Source: Branchipolynoe longqiensis | Lineage: Eukaryota; Annelida; Polychaeta; Phyllodocida; Polynoidae | Length of the DNA stretch: 64,000 nucleotides | NCBI GenBank assembly: GCA_030323885.1 | Contig: CM059192.1 | Location: 61,683,593 to 61,747,592, forward strand | Reading direction: 5' to 3' | In this document: one piece after another, positions 11,881 through 23,310 of the stretch | Layout of the letters: each line of letters begins with the position of its first letter | Numbering within the stretch: the stretch's first letter is position 1 | Made by a program: the position numbers and the translations under genes | The notes under the pieces: model-generated | What the model was told of the DNA's origin: nothing | What the model saw: the letters and a program-made list of their open reading frames with translations, nothing else | Database searches by the model: none

Positions 11881-13142
11881 CATGTAACACACTACCGTTA
11901 CATAACAATGCAGGTTCAACAACCGTGGCACCAGTCGCAGAAGATGTTGCACAACAATGGGACGCTATACCTAGAGCTCGATTCGAACCCATATTTTGCT
12001 ACCTATTGGCCTACTAAGGCCTACTAAGGACTCTGATACAACCATCCTACCCAAGCCTCATGTTGAAATAGTTTGGCCTCAAACACAAGTGGGGGAACTA
12101 AGTGTTTGGGTGGTTGGTGACCCGGTGGTACGAATGCGGGCTCACTGCTCACCCGCCACCCCCACACCCCACACCTCCACATGGCGCGGAGCACCGCACC
12201 AACAAAAACACCAAGTGTCGCCTCGCCGCGACAGCGTTATCTGTGCCGACACTTGGCCGGCGTGTCGCGAGGGCGGTGAGGACCCTCGTGGTGGTGTCAC
12301 GCCGATACGGCGCGGCGGGCCGCCCCGTACGGCAGCCGGCAGACGGCCGACTTGACTCAAGCATCAAAAGTGGTCGTTCTTTCTAACTCTCACGTCACAT
12401 TTGATGTCCCGAGTTGGCAGGTATTGAAGTGAGATTACGATAAATGATAGCATTTAGTCTCAAGTGATCCGCACTGTGACCTCCAGGTGACCTCAGCTCG
12501 CCCTGTGTGATGTGATAACAATATTGACAAAATACCACTATTTCCGCTTAGAGAATGATGTGCCTCAGCGCGTCTTTGCTCGGCAGCAGGTGGTCCACGT
12601 TGTACTGAACTCATCTAGTTAAACATGATAGGCGAATCTTTAGTACCGCGTGCGCGACTTGTCGGTGAGACGTGGGGTACACGTGGCAGCATTGTGTTCA
12701 CTTTACAGAACAGTTATCATAGGGCCAACAGAGCTGGTGAAGGCAGCCTCACACCACGTGATTACTAGAACACCACCCAAACTCACATTGCAATCTGCAA
12801 GCAGGCAGAATCTTGTTAAGGCGAATTTATGTATCTGTTTGTCGACACTTCTAGATAACCATAAAATACATCTTGGGAAAAAACACTTGAACAAATCTTT
12901 TGTTTGTTTAAATGCAACCATGGTTGCTCGCATCAACCTCGATATGTCAAGCTGCCAGGAATCGGTTCAGCTAACAATTCACCCATTACTTATGCCAACA
13001 GTAATTGCTACAATTGTCTAAATGGCGTGCCATGTAAGTTTGATCCACGATGCTGAAACATGAATGTAAAAAGCGTTCAAGTCTACAGTAATTATGTGAG
13101 CATGCCAACACCACTTGGCCACCAGAGATACGCCAGCACGAG
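11881..13142. other. Unassigned DNA with CpG-rich patch
   Basis: About 12090-12370 is CpG-dense and open in several overlapping frames on both strands, as expected of any GC-rich stretch. The 123-codon frame at 12650-13021 shows no motif. A CpG island of a neighbouring gene is possible but unproven. Confidence 0.35.
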
Positions 13143-14424
13143 GCCGGTGTAACAGAATAACTGCCCCCTCCCCCCCCTTGGGGGAACGTATCGTAGGATA
13201 ACTACCCCCCCCCCACCCACCCTGGATACTTGCCCCCCCCCCCCCAACCTGGAATCCTTGTAAGTAACATGTTATTACATAGATTATCATTGCAATAGGA
13301 TAAAATAATATTCCAATGACCATAACTTGAACTGGGTAACTTGCACCGCTTGACATTTTACTCATAGGGCTAAAACATTTTTGTTTAAATTTGTGACTGT
13401 TCCTGCCCGTGCCCGAATTTTTTTTTTAACTTAGAAATGTCTCACGCTAGCAACAATATCAATTTTTAAGTCATGGTTTGACTCAGCCAGGGTTCGAACC
13501 CAGGAGTTCGAATCCCATGACCTACCAGAACGGGAGGAGGATGCTCAACTTATTCAGCTATTGCGTCTGGTTACGCATTATGTCTACCAAAAAAACAACA
13601 CCCAAAAAACCCACCTACCTGACCCTGATTTTTATTTCAAAAGGATGATCACCGTTTTGTTTTATTTGGTCTATTGTGAATTTCATACCACTGTATCTTT
13701 TGGCATATTAGAAATATAGGAACACAGAGTATGACTAATCATAATTGCATTGGAACAAAATAACTTGACTCCTAAAATACTGAAAGTCAAGGTGTGGGTG
13801 TGAAACTCATCACATACATTTAGCAAGGATGTGATTTGTGTATAGATTCATGGAAATCTGTCATTTACTGCCATTAAGAGTTTATCTATGAGAACATGTT
13901 AAATTCAATTAAAAACCTATCTAGCGAATACTTTGGCGAGTGGTGTAGGGCCATCACAAATAGCTACGGTGTTACTGTACAAGCAGGGTATGCTGGGATT
14001 TATTTCCCAATTTGTTTAAATATGGTACATATTTTAAAGTTTGACTTTCTTTAAAATGTTGAAATAATTTTGTTGATGTGCCAATTATAGGTGAACAATA
14101 TGACCAGTTCAGTCTACCTAGAATTTTAGACAGAATAATTATTGCATGTGTGTAAAGACACATGTTTTATCACATGAAGTTTGAAAACACTGTATACAGT
14201 ACATATCCTAGGATAACTTCCCCACACCATGGATAATTTAGAAACGGTATGCACAATATAGTCACATATGACCAGTTCAGCAAACCTAAAATTGTAGACT
14301 ATAAAATAGAGAAAATAATTGCTGCATCTATGTAAAGAAGACATATTCCCGGTGGGGGGTAACTTATCCAGGGTGGGGGGGGGGCGGAAGTTTTCCAGGG
14401 AGCAACTTATCCTGTTACACCGGC
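13143..14424. mobile_element. 1.3-kb TIR element with G/C-run subterminal repeats
   Basis: The ends are inverted copies of GCCGGTGTAACAGRATAA (left 13143, right 14407-14424). Inside both ends lie inverted, poly(C)- or poly(G)-rich motifs of the type GGATAACTNCCCCCC (13190-13260; 14350-14400). The interior has two diverged copies of a ~170-bp segment (each with ATGACCAGTTCAG, near 14099 and 14269) and a nested S2 SINE fragment at 13432-13575. No transposase frame is seen, so this is non-autonomous. The superfamily is unknown to me. Confidence 0.75.
13432..13575 (-). mobile_element. S2 SINE fragment nested in TIR element
   Basis: Minus-strand remnant of the S2 SINE. The tRNA-like head, with a B-box GGTTCGAACCC and a small internal duplication (GTTCGAACCC... 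then GTTCGAATCCC), is complete, but most of the body is lost. Confidence 0.8.
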
Positions 14425-14547
14425 AGTAAAGTCTGCACCATTAAACAAGCACGGGACGCACCCACCTACAGCTTTAAACTGATGAAGGCTGTTCAACACG
14501 CCATCTGGCTGGAAGTGTAGCCTAGTGGCATACAAAGTACGCTAGTA

Positions 14548-15654
14548 TTAGGTACTCCAAAGTGGGCGTATACAGTGTCCGCAGCGTGAAATTTGACATA
14601 TTTTAACCCTTTTTAAAACACTTCAATCTCCACTAATTCTACTTCGTTTGAAATAAAAATTATATGAAATTACAGCTTAATCTTGTCTTTTAGGGTATCT
14701 GATTTTTAGTTAGCATTATGAAATAAATTAGACTCAATGGAAACTTGTTTGGGGGTACCATCGGCAGCTCTGTGAATGCTCGCTGAGTTTGTTTTCATCC
14801 AGTCTGAGCTACTCCCTTCCCTAAAATTGATACCTTGGTGAGCACAGTGACCTGAGCTAATAGTAACCACCAATGAAAGACAGAGAAGAAACTAGGCTTC
14901 ATTAGCATATGAAGCATGGCTGTTTTTAAGTGGGAAATTTGATTGAACTGAAGGAGTGAAAACATTAAGACATCAATCCTCCTTGAAAATTGATCAGGAT
15001 CATGCTGAAAATTATATCATCAGAAAGCTCAAGTCTTCCTCTACCTAACATGAACAATATTTGGTTGAGATTTATATCATGCTCATCAAGATTGGTCTGA
15101 GAAGTGACTGTGTATTCCCATCTCTGCACTGGAGCAACGAATATGGCGTCGATTGAAGTTACCGTATCGACAGAAAACATATATGATTATATAGAGCTTT
15201 TGACTTAGATTATTTTAGAATAAAAATTAGAGTGATAGTGTAAGTAGAACAGATGTTATGATGTTTTCAAGAATTTATCATTGACCCTGCTGATATTTAG
15301 TAGAAATGAAGGAATTTAGCAAGTTTAACATGAAATATCTGAAAGAATAACAAAGATAATTGTCTGGAAAAAATTGAGCCTGCTATTTGTGCGATAGAGA
15401 GTGAGATCCTTTAATATTGGACAAATTATATGCAATATAGCTTCTTGGCCGGGGCCTTAAAAACCTAGATTTGCCTAATTTGGAAATGTGCACAAATAAG
15501 TGCAAAAAAATGAATGTTTAAAACCTCATAATTTTGGAACTTATCAAGAGATCTATATAAATTTATATATCTGGAATCGGATTTAAAAGATCTATACACC
15601 TATATAATTTTAAACACTGAAACATTAAAATAAAAAATCACTTTGGAGTACCTA
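14548..15654 (+). mobile_element. 1.1-kb TIR element, family C, copy 1
   Basis: Inverted ends GGTACTCCAAAGTG (14551) and CACTTTGGAGTACC (to 15652), flanked by direct CTAGTA (14542-14547, 15655-15660) as a possible target-site duplication. An inverted copy lies at about 60360-61577. The interior is AT-rich. The minus strand carries a 71-codon frame (14965-15180) whose last ~64 codons are also open in the other copy. No transposase resemblance. Confidence 0.82.
14965..15180 (-). CDS. Short hypothetical ORF inside family C element
   Basis: A 71-codon frame with an ATG. From about residue 9 on it can be aligned with an open frame at 60958-61152 (plus strand) in the second copy of the element. 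About 56 of 64 residues agree and both end at a stop in the same place. The shared core includes VAPVQ, WEYTVTSQTNLDEHDINLNQ and INFQGGL. The nucleotides are similarly conserved, so the shared frame may simply reflect recent common origin. I recognise no family. A coding role is a weak possibility. Confidence 0.2.
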   Translation of the reverse strand: MFSVDTVTSIDAIFVAPVQRWEYTVTSQTNLDEHDINLNQILFMLGRGRLELSDDIIFSMILINFQGGLMS

Positions 15655-15660
15655 CTAGTA

Positions 15661-17114
15661 TAATCTGGGAGTTGGCATGGCGATATGAAATTACTGTGAT
15701 TTAAACTGCACCAAACATGTATGATGCATATATGCGTGCACACCCACGTTCGAACATTACAACACGGCTCTATGAGCTCGGAATAATATAACTTATTTTA
15801 AGATTGCTATTTGAGACTGTGCAAACAGTGACAAAGGAACTATGGATGGAGATTTAGCGTAACTGAGTTCAAGAACACTGTGACATCTGGTAACTGTCAC
15901 TTAAGGTACTACAAACGGGTAGTCGTGATGCGAACATGGCGCAATTCGGGCTGAGTACGGAGGGACGCCATGGCAAAGACAACGGACCGGACACTCCAGG
16001 TTCCACACAGAATCAGGGGCCTGCTTAACCGGGGACATCCAAGGACATCGAGTCACACATAGGAGACTGCGAGTACACTACTCATCTGCACTTTGTTCCT
16101 ACAATTATTTGACACGCACACAACCCTTTAATATTTACAACTTTGGGTGGCGAATTGTTGTCACGGGGCACGAGCCATCCGCTGTCGCACCTGTAGTGCA
16201 ATCCACTTAACACGGCGCGATAAGGCGCACAGTGCTTTCCCTGGGGTGCGCACCAAATGTCGCCTGCTTGGTGACCACTAAATGTCACTGACGTTTCACA
16301 GGACCACAGCAAGTGCATGCACATATCGCATTTAGTAAAAATAAAATAAATTTATAGTAAAAGTGGACATTTATATACCAGGAGTCTAACTGATCACTTG
16401 CCTCATTTAGTCACAGCACATGACCATATAAAAACTCAACAATGACCAGACCGTTTCAACATCTTCATCGGCATGATCTATGTGCCCAAATGTGCACCAT
16501 TAAAAAGTGCGAAAATAAAGTGAAAATGGCATTTTATTCATAATTCAATCAAAATGTATGAATTGTGTACATATAACGATATATATACAAAAATATACAT
16601 ATCTCAAAGTGAACTGTTGTATACCTACGAGCAGAATATGCCGCCAGTTGCGTTTGCTTGTGCCATGTGTGCCGATGGTTGAAGTACCTGCCCCAGATAC
16701 AGTGTCTGGACATGCCACTTTGTGTCTACGTGCAGTAAATACATCACCCGGACAGGATACACATCAACATATCAGCCCACACTCCGCTTGGTCTTCACAT
16801 TGCTGATAATTCTCAAAACTTCCCAGGAGACCTTTTAAAACGAGGGAAGCACTCAAGGAAAGGGGCAGAAAAGCGGGTCAGCTGATGAGGGCGAGGGTGG
16901 CCGGGTGAGGTGTGGGTCGTGTGTGCAAGGCTGGTAATGCGCTCGACTATTGAACATTCTACATTTTAAACCACACCCACATTGATACGCGAACACGGGA
17001 ATGCTTACAGACCAGGAGTGCTTGCTATTTCCGTTAGTATTCAATACTCACTAGTCACAAGATTATATTATACTAACAAAGCATTGGCTTATTTACTTTT
17101 TACAGTAGAAAACA
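15661..17114. other. Unassigned non-coding DNA
   Basis: No gene or repeat family recognised. Open frames at 16082-16324 (minus), 16558-16806 (plus) and 16853-17044 (minus) have no motif. Confidence 0.35.
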
Positions 17115-18249
17115 TTAAAATTGTATAGTCCGATGGTTTTTAGTTTCTGTCAGTTTCATGAGATAAATGTATTCAATGGGAGACATCCGGGGTAGTTCAT
17201 TTGTTGACACTAGATGGCGCATCGGTACCAGTGGTCCTAAACGGCCATTGACAGTGCACTGAGTTCGCCGGTACGCGTAGTGCAATACGTATATTTTATT
17301 CAAAATTAATAGAAATACAGAACCCTAACCTTAGAAATTTAATATAATCTATTCGTTGTATGTTTTCTATATGTATACCAAGCGGTTTGTCTCTAGGTCT
17401 TGTGGTTTTAGAGATATTTGACTTCTTCTGTATGAAGATTGCTCACGGCCATTGACAATGCACTGAGTTCGGCGGTACGCCCAGTGCAAAACGTTTATTT
17501 TATTCAAAATTAATAGAAATACAGAACCCTAACCTTAGAAATTTAATATAGTGTATTCGTTGTATGTTTTCTATATGTATACCAAGCGGTTTGTCTCTAG
17601 GTCTTGTGGTTTTAGAGATATTTGACTTCTTCTGTATGAAGATTGCTCACGGCCATTGACAATGCACTGAGTTCGGCGGTACGCCCAGTGCAAAACGTTT
17701 ATTTTATTCAAAATTAATAGAAATACAGAACCCTAACCTTAGAAATTTAATATAATGTATTCGTTGTATGTTTTTCTATATGTATACCAAGTGGTTTGTG
17801 TCTAGGTCATGTGGTTTTAGAGATATTTGACTTCTTCTGTATGAAGATTGCTCATAGCCATTGGGTTTGCAGTGTGACAGTGTGCCGAATAGGCCCACTG
17901 GTTCAGTGGCGATGCGAACGGCAGGAATTTGAACTAAAAAGTCGGAGGTCCCCCATTAATTGTTATTATCTACCTTACTTTACATTGAAGTAATTTTTAT
18001 TTTAAATGACTAACGTTTCAGATATATGAAGTGCAGATACACTAAATTAATTTTGGGAAGCACGCCAAAGTTCTGACGCCATAGGCGCGTGCAGTAACCA
18101 GTTATATTAAATTGACTCAGTATATACTTCTAGGTGGCAACAGATGCTTAATAGGTGCATATGTATACAAGTTAGATATGTACAATCAAATTAAGTCAGA
18201 GTTTTGGTTTAAAAAATCTGATGCTTCATCGGACTATGGAGCATTTTAA
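17115..18249 (+). mobile_element. TTAA-flanked MITE, family A, enlarged by nested element
   Basis: Left TTAA plus AATTGTATAGTCCGATGG, right CATCGGACTATGG...TTAA. Removing 17174-17958 restores the ~350-bp family A structure seen at 27273-27616, with matching interior landmarks (CTTTACTTTA, GCCAAARYTCTGACRCCATA, ATGCTTAATARGTGCA). It is therefore a host MITE with a later insertion. Confidence 0.85.
17174..17958. mobile_element. Nested element carrying three 204-bp tandem units
   Basis: Inserted in the family A MITE, with short inverted ends (CAATGGGAGACATCCGG at left, CGGAGGTCCCCCATT at right). The interior consists of three head-to-tail units of 204 bp (starting at about 17243, 17447 and 17651), each with GGCCATTGACA, TTATTCAAAATTAATAGAAA and ATTTAATATA. 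The units are nearly identical apart from the edges. The same unit recurs at 57484-57967 between different inverted ends. Confidence 0.8.
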
Positions 18250-18380
18250 ATAAGTGCGTGAATGGCGAGCTAAAGCAAAGAATACAAAACCCATATTTAC
18301 GCTGAACGGGTAAAGTCGGTAGAATGCTACAAAAGATGGACTAATTAACATATGAAATAATAACAAATCTTTGTAAAATC

Positions 18381-19730
18381 TCCCACCCCCTCTTACTATA
18401 TATAGAGTTAGTCAGTATCTTCCAGCCCTCTTACTACATGTATATAGAGTTAGTCAGGTATCCTACCCTATCTTCCACCCCTCTTACTATATAGAGTTAG
18501 TCATGTACCCTACCCTATCTTCCACCCCTCTTACTATATAGAGTTAGTCATGTACCCTACCCTACCTTCCACCCCTCTTACTATATAGAGTTAGCCATTT
18601 ACCCTACCCTATCTTCCACTCCTCTTACTATGTAGAGTTAGTCATGTACCCTACCCTATCTTCCACCCCTCTTACTATATAGAGTTAGTCATGTACCCTA
18701 CCCTACCTTCCACCCCTCTTACTATATAGAGTTAGCCATTTACCCTACCCTATCTTCCACTCCTCTTACTATATAGAGTTAGTCAGGTACCCTACCCTAT
18801 CTTCCACTCCTCTTACTATATAGAGTTAGTCAGGTACCCTACCCTACCTTCCACCCCTCTTACTATATAGTTAGTCATGTACCCTACCCTATCGTCCACT
18901 CCTCTTACTATATAGAGTTAGTCAGGTACCCTACCCTACCTTCCACCCCTCTTACTATATAGAGTTAGTCAGGTACCCTACCCTATCTTCCACTCCTCTT
19001 ACTATATAGAGTTAGTCAGGTACCCTACCCTATCTTCCACTCCTCTTACTATATAGAGTTAGTCAGGTACCCTACCCTACCTTCCACCCCTCTTACTATG
19101 TAGAGTTAGTCATGTACCCTACCCTATCTTCCACTCCTCTTACTCTATAGAGTTAGTCATGTACCCTACCCTATCTTCCACCCCTCTTACTATATAGAGT
19201 TAGTCATGTACCCTACCCTACCTTCCACCCCTCTTACTATATAGAGTTAGTCATGTACCCTACCCTACCTTCCACCCCTCTTACTATATATAGTTAGTCA
19301 TGTACCCTACCCTATCTTCCACCCCTCTTACTATATAGAGTTAGTCAGGTACCCTACCCTACCTTCCACTCCTCTTACCATATAGAGTTAGTCATGTACC
19401 CTACCATATCTTCCACTCCTCTTACTATATACAGTTAGTCATGTACCCTACCCTATCTTCCACTCCTCTTACCATATAGAGTTAGTCAGGTACCCTACCC
19501 TATCTTCCACCCCTCTTACTATATATAGTTAGTCAGGTACCCTACCCTATCTTCCACTCCTCTTACTATATAGAGTTAGTCAGGTACACTACCCTATCTT
19601 CCACCTCTCTTACTATAGAGAGTTAGTCAGGGTCCCCATTTCCCACCCATCTTACTATATATAGCCAGTTAGGGTCCTTATTTCGCACCCTTCTTGCTAT
19701 ATAGAACCAGTCAAGGCCCCTATTTCCCCT
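18381..19730. repeat. 47-bp satellite (about 28 copies)
   Basis: Head-to-tail copies of a 47-bp unit with landmarks CCCTCTTACTATATAGAG, TTAGTCATGTACC and CTACCCTATCTTCCA. Two main variants (ATGTACC and AGGTACC; TATCTTCC and TACCTTCC) alternate in blocks, suggesting higher-order amplification. Divergence rises sharply after about 19620. Confidence 0.96.
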
Positions 19731-19879
19731 GGGAAAAGGTTCCGCAAAACACCTACAAGTTGACAAGCGCTTCCTGCAATTCCATGCCTGTAGTTACAGA
19801 TACCACGGACAGTCGTCCCTACCACACTTCTCGCTGGACTACCTAGCTCCTCCCTTATGGAGACTAAGCTGACCCACCC

Positions 19880-20068
19880 GATGTGGAGACCCAGTATCTC
19901 CCGGTCCTTTTAACCGTGGGTTATGGGTGCCGGCGGCCTGGTCTCCCAGTAGGGCAGCAGTATAAAGTCGCCATGAGTGCGTACTGTCACAAGTCGGTCG
20001 ATCCTGATATGACCATATTCTGATATGACCATAGATGTTGCTACGATGCAAAACCCCAATAAAAAAAC
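19880..20068 (+). mobile_element. S2 SINE 3' fragment
   Basis: Plus-strand body and tail of the S2 SINE (GCAGTATAAAGTCGCCATGA, then GATATGACC, then TAGATGTTGCTACGATGCAA). A short GATATGACCATA duplication lies near 20006-20034. The tRNA-like head is missing. Confidence 0.8.
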
Positions 20069-20261
20069 CTTGCCCTTAAATGTGTGTGGTTTGGCACCGT
20101 TTCGAACAGAAGTGCCCGAGCCGACTCTGCTCGTCCGGTCGTGTGCCTGCCCCCACTCCAGGTCACCAGGCCTTCACTGTTAGTGTCACCACCAGGTGGC
20201 AGCACCCATCACTTCATATGCGTTTAGTTTGTGCACATCCTCTCCGCCCAAAGAGTATTGC

Positions 20262-20612
20262 TTAAAGCTAAGATTCCTTACATGCGGCATGCGGTATGCG
20301 AATGCGGCAAAAAATCGAAACGCCTTGAAGTCCTTACACGCGGTATGCGAATACGAATGCGGCAACTCGATCGGTCCCTGTAGCGATTGGTGCGGCATGC
20401 GGTATGCGAATAGAAACCTCAGTCGCACGTGTCCATTAGTTTTAGACGAGGAGAGGCGACTGATCATTACGGAACGGTCACACACAGGGGTGCTGAGGGG
20501 AAACATATGGTAGTGGTGGTGGTGGGGAGATGCTTGCCACATACCGCATAGAAGGAATCCTCCGATTCGCATACCGCATGCCCATTACCGCGTATAAGGA
20601 ATCTTAGCTTAA
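20262..20612. mobile_element. TTAA-flanked TIR element, family B, compact copy
   Basis: TTAA on both sides (20262-20265, 20609-20612) with perfect 12-bp ends AGCTAAGATTCC / GGAATCTTAGCT. Subterminal GCGGTATGCGAATGCGGC-type motifs occur on both sides in inverted orientation. This is the cleanest copy for defining family B termini. Confidence 0.88.
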
Positions 20613-21639
20613 GGCTCCACTTACTACTTCAGACAGAGGGAAGCCGAGTCCGAGCAGGTAATCTTTAACTAACCTACTGCAAGTATGCCTATGCCGATTA
20701 TTGCATTCCTCGTATCTCTTGGGTGAACAATCACCTCCCTTCCCTCAATGTGTATTCCCTATAACAAGCCGATGCCTCGTACTCAGTGAAACATCATTTA
20801 TAATTCAACTATATTAATGTACGTCTCGTATAATTATCCCATTTCACCTAGTTCTTGAACACAGTGAGTGTGTTTAGGAGATATAACTTAGGTTTATTCG
20901 CTTAGCTATTATTTTCGCCAGTCATACAAGTCTAACAGGGTCGAAGGCATGTTACCTCGTTTTCCAACCATCTGATTGCAGAGTTTTACACAACCCCAAA
21001 TGGTCTTCTATCCGGCATTATTGATGATGGTATCTCAACTTCTTGCATTACAAGCCCTGCTTGCAACATACTAGTCTCTGCAGGGATTTGGTCTATTTCA
21101 CAATGCTAATATTGCTATGCTTCCTCAATTGAGGAAATCCTCCTAGGGGAGCGAATTAACAGAATTTCAATTCTTCTCCACTGTCTGTTGGGTGAGGGTT
21201 GTTGGAAGATATGTGTGGCCGTCCCTTGTATTGGCTCGTCGTTGGCTGTCCTGTGCTGCTCTACATGGCAAAGAATATAAACTGAGAGTTAGTGAGAAGT
21301 TATTATCCTTGTAATCTGTCTCGGTTTTCCAGGGCAAGCTTAGAAGCCACACTCCTCACAGACTTTAAAGCTTGCTCCTGCAGAATGCTAGTTGGGCCTT
21401 TGGCCAGATAACTAAGGGTTTACAATAATCAAAACGAATTTCAATGAATAAACAAGTTATCGGAGTAAACAATAAAAGCTATAAGATATAACTATCACAA
21501 ATCGATTTGATCATCACCAACATAATAGGCCCAACCAATGTCATATTCATCACCATTTAAAACCCTTTTCTTGAAGATTTATACTGCCTATCATGGATAA
21601 GTCAGAATAGACTTGTTTTCACCCTTAGACAGTTTGTCG
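20613..21639. other. Unassigned non-coding DNA
   Basis: Nothing recognised. A 61-codon minus frame at 21167-21352 has no motif. Confidence 0.35.
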
Positions 21640-21870
21640 AGAGAAAGCTCGAGCCTACACTTTTACCGACCCAAGGGATTTTTAACCTCCCACACAACAC
21701 AGACATGGTATGAGAGCAACTGGCCTTTGATGACGCTGTAAGTTATACACTGCAGTGGAAATCCAAATTAGCAGAGGTGGGGGCATGGGGAATCGAACCA
21801 CCAACCCTCAGATTAGGAGTCCGACCTAGAAAAAAGTCAGCCACTCTAACCACTCTGCCACAGAATATTT
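21640..21870 (-). mobile_element. SINE family S3 (Ser/Leu-tRNA-like head)
   Basis: Minus-strand copy of the SINE seen at 51519-51766. The head resembles a class II tRNA with a long variable arm: an A-box TGGCAGAGTGGTTAGAGTGG, then a B-box GGTTCGATTCCC. The body runs through TAACTTACAGCGTCATCAAA and GGTCGGTAAAAGTGTAGGCT. It lacks intact tRNA pairing and carries extra bases, so it is not a tRNA gene. Confidence 0.82.
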
Positions 21871-21944
21871 TGCGAACACACAAACAAACACAGACATTCG
21901 CTTTTACAGAAAGCACACACTCACACACAAGTAAAAAATACCTC

Positions 21945-22024
21945 AGGCTGCCCAGATCCAGGGTCGAACTGGGCGCCTTAATATCTTCAGTCTAAGGATC
22001 TCCCAACTGATCTATTGAGGCCGC
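21945..22024 (-). repeat. tRNA-like sequence (probable SINE head)
   Basis: On the minus strand an A-box-like ATCAGTTGGGAGATC and a B-box-like CAGTTCGACCCTGG lie at tRNA spacing, and GCGGCCTC and GGGCAGCC form poor acceptor arms. This looks like a degenerate tRNA or SINE head. A functional tRNA is unlikely because the stems do not pair well. Confidence 0.5.
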
Positions 22025-22323
22025 TTGACAGTGCTTGTTTCACTGGACCGATAAAGGAGGTACATTTTCATGAGATCATTAGAAATGTTCATGAACGCAG
22101 ACAAATTAAAAACACATTTGCCTATATTTATATAGCTAGTCAACAGGGAACTTCCCTACTTCACGTATTAGTCTAACTAAGCGTTTACAGATTTTCCTCT
22201 TAACCCTGCCTTATTCTCTGCTTAGTAAGAGCAACCGAGGCCTATGATAAAAAAAAAAATTTAATTCAGTAAATCGTTCATTTTATTTTGTTAACTGTGA
22301 TATTTTCTCCATAGGCTTAAGCC

Positions 22324-23310
22324 TTAAGGCTGCATTCCATATACGCGTACTGCGAATGCGAATGCGAATGCGAATGCGAATGCGAATGCGACAAAAAATC
22401 GAAACGCCTTGAAACCTATGAGCTACATTCTATACACGCGTAATGCGTAATGCGAATGCGAATGCGACAGACATCCATTATCCCGATCGCTCCATGTAGC
22501 GATCGGTGCATAATGCGTAATGCGTAAAGGTGGTGCGAATAGAAAAGCATCAGTCACATTTGTCCATTGATATAAGGCTGGAGGAGGCGACTGATAATTA
22601 CGGACAGCCGGTGCAAACATGTAGGTTTATGCGGCGGACCTGTTAGGAAGCAGTCTTCATATTTGGGACGGTCCTAACATCCCTCTAAGCAAGCTAAACT
22701 GAGCCATGTTTGGACCGTCCCATTCTTCATATTTCTCATGAAGACTGCTTCCTAACAGGTCCGACGCATAAACCTACAAGGCTGGAGGAGCCGACTGATA
22801 ATTATGGACAGCCGGGACAAGGTGGTGCGAACAGAAAAGCATCAGTCGCATTTGTCCATTGATATAAGGCTGGAGGAGGCGACTGATAATTACGGACAGC
22901 CGGTCTTCATGGGACGGTGCAAAGATGTAGGTTTATGCGGCGGACCTGTTAGGAAGCAGTCTTCATGAGAAATATGAATAATGGGACAGTGCAAACATGT
23001 AGGTTTATGCGGCGGACCTGTTAGGAAGCAGTCTTCATGAGAAATATGAATAATGGGACAGTGCAAACATGTAGGTTTATGCGGCGGACCTGTTAGGAAG
23101 CAGTCTTCATATTTGGGACGGTCCTAACATCCCTCTAAGCAAGCTAAACTGAGCCATGATAATTACGGACATTTGTACAAGTTTTTAAAATGTCTGACTT
23201 TTTATATACTTCACTGCATAACGCATAACGCAATACGCATTACGCGTATATGGAATGCTGGCATTCGCATAACGCATCACGCATTACGCGTATATGGAAT
23301 CCTAGCTTTA
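22324..23310. mobile_element. Large family B-like TIR element with internal direct and inverted repeats
   Basis: Ends are inverted: AAGGCTGCATTCCATATACG at left, ending near TATGGAATCCTAGCTTTA at right. Subterminal blocks are GCGAATGCGAATGCG at left, and GCATAACGCATTACGCG-like at right. The centre contains several copies of a ~70-bp motif (TATGCGGCGGACCTGTTAGG, GAAGCAGTCTTCAT) in direct orientation at 22625, 22931, 23009 and 23079, and one inverted copy near 22735-22780. A segment with TATAAGGCTGGAGGAGGCGA is also repeated. The element grew by internal duplication. Confidence 0.78.

Noticed and set aside
12650..13021. 123-codon plus-strand frame as a gene
   Set aside because: No motif; a 77-codon frame is open on the opposite strand over the same bases, and the region has no codon-like bias that I can see.
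18381..19730. Telomere-like CCCTA repeats
   Set aside because: CCCTACCCTA occurs only twice per 47-bp unit as part of a longer satellite, not as a telomeric hexamer array.
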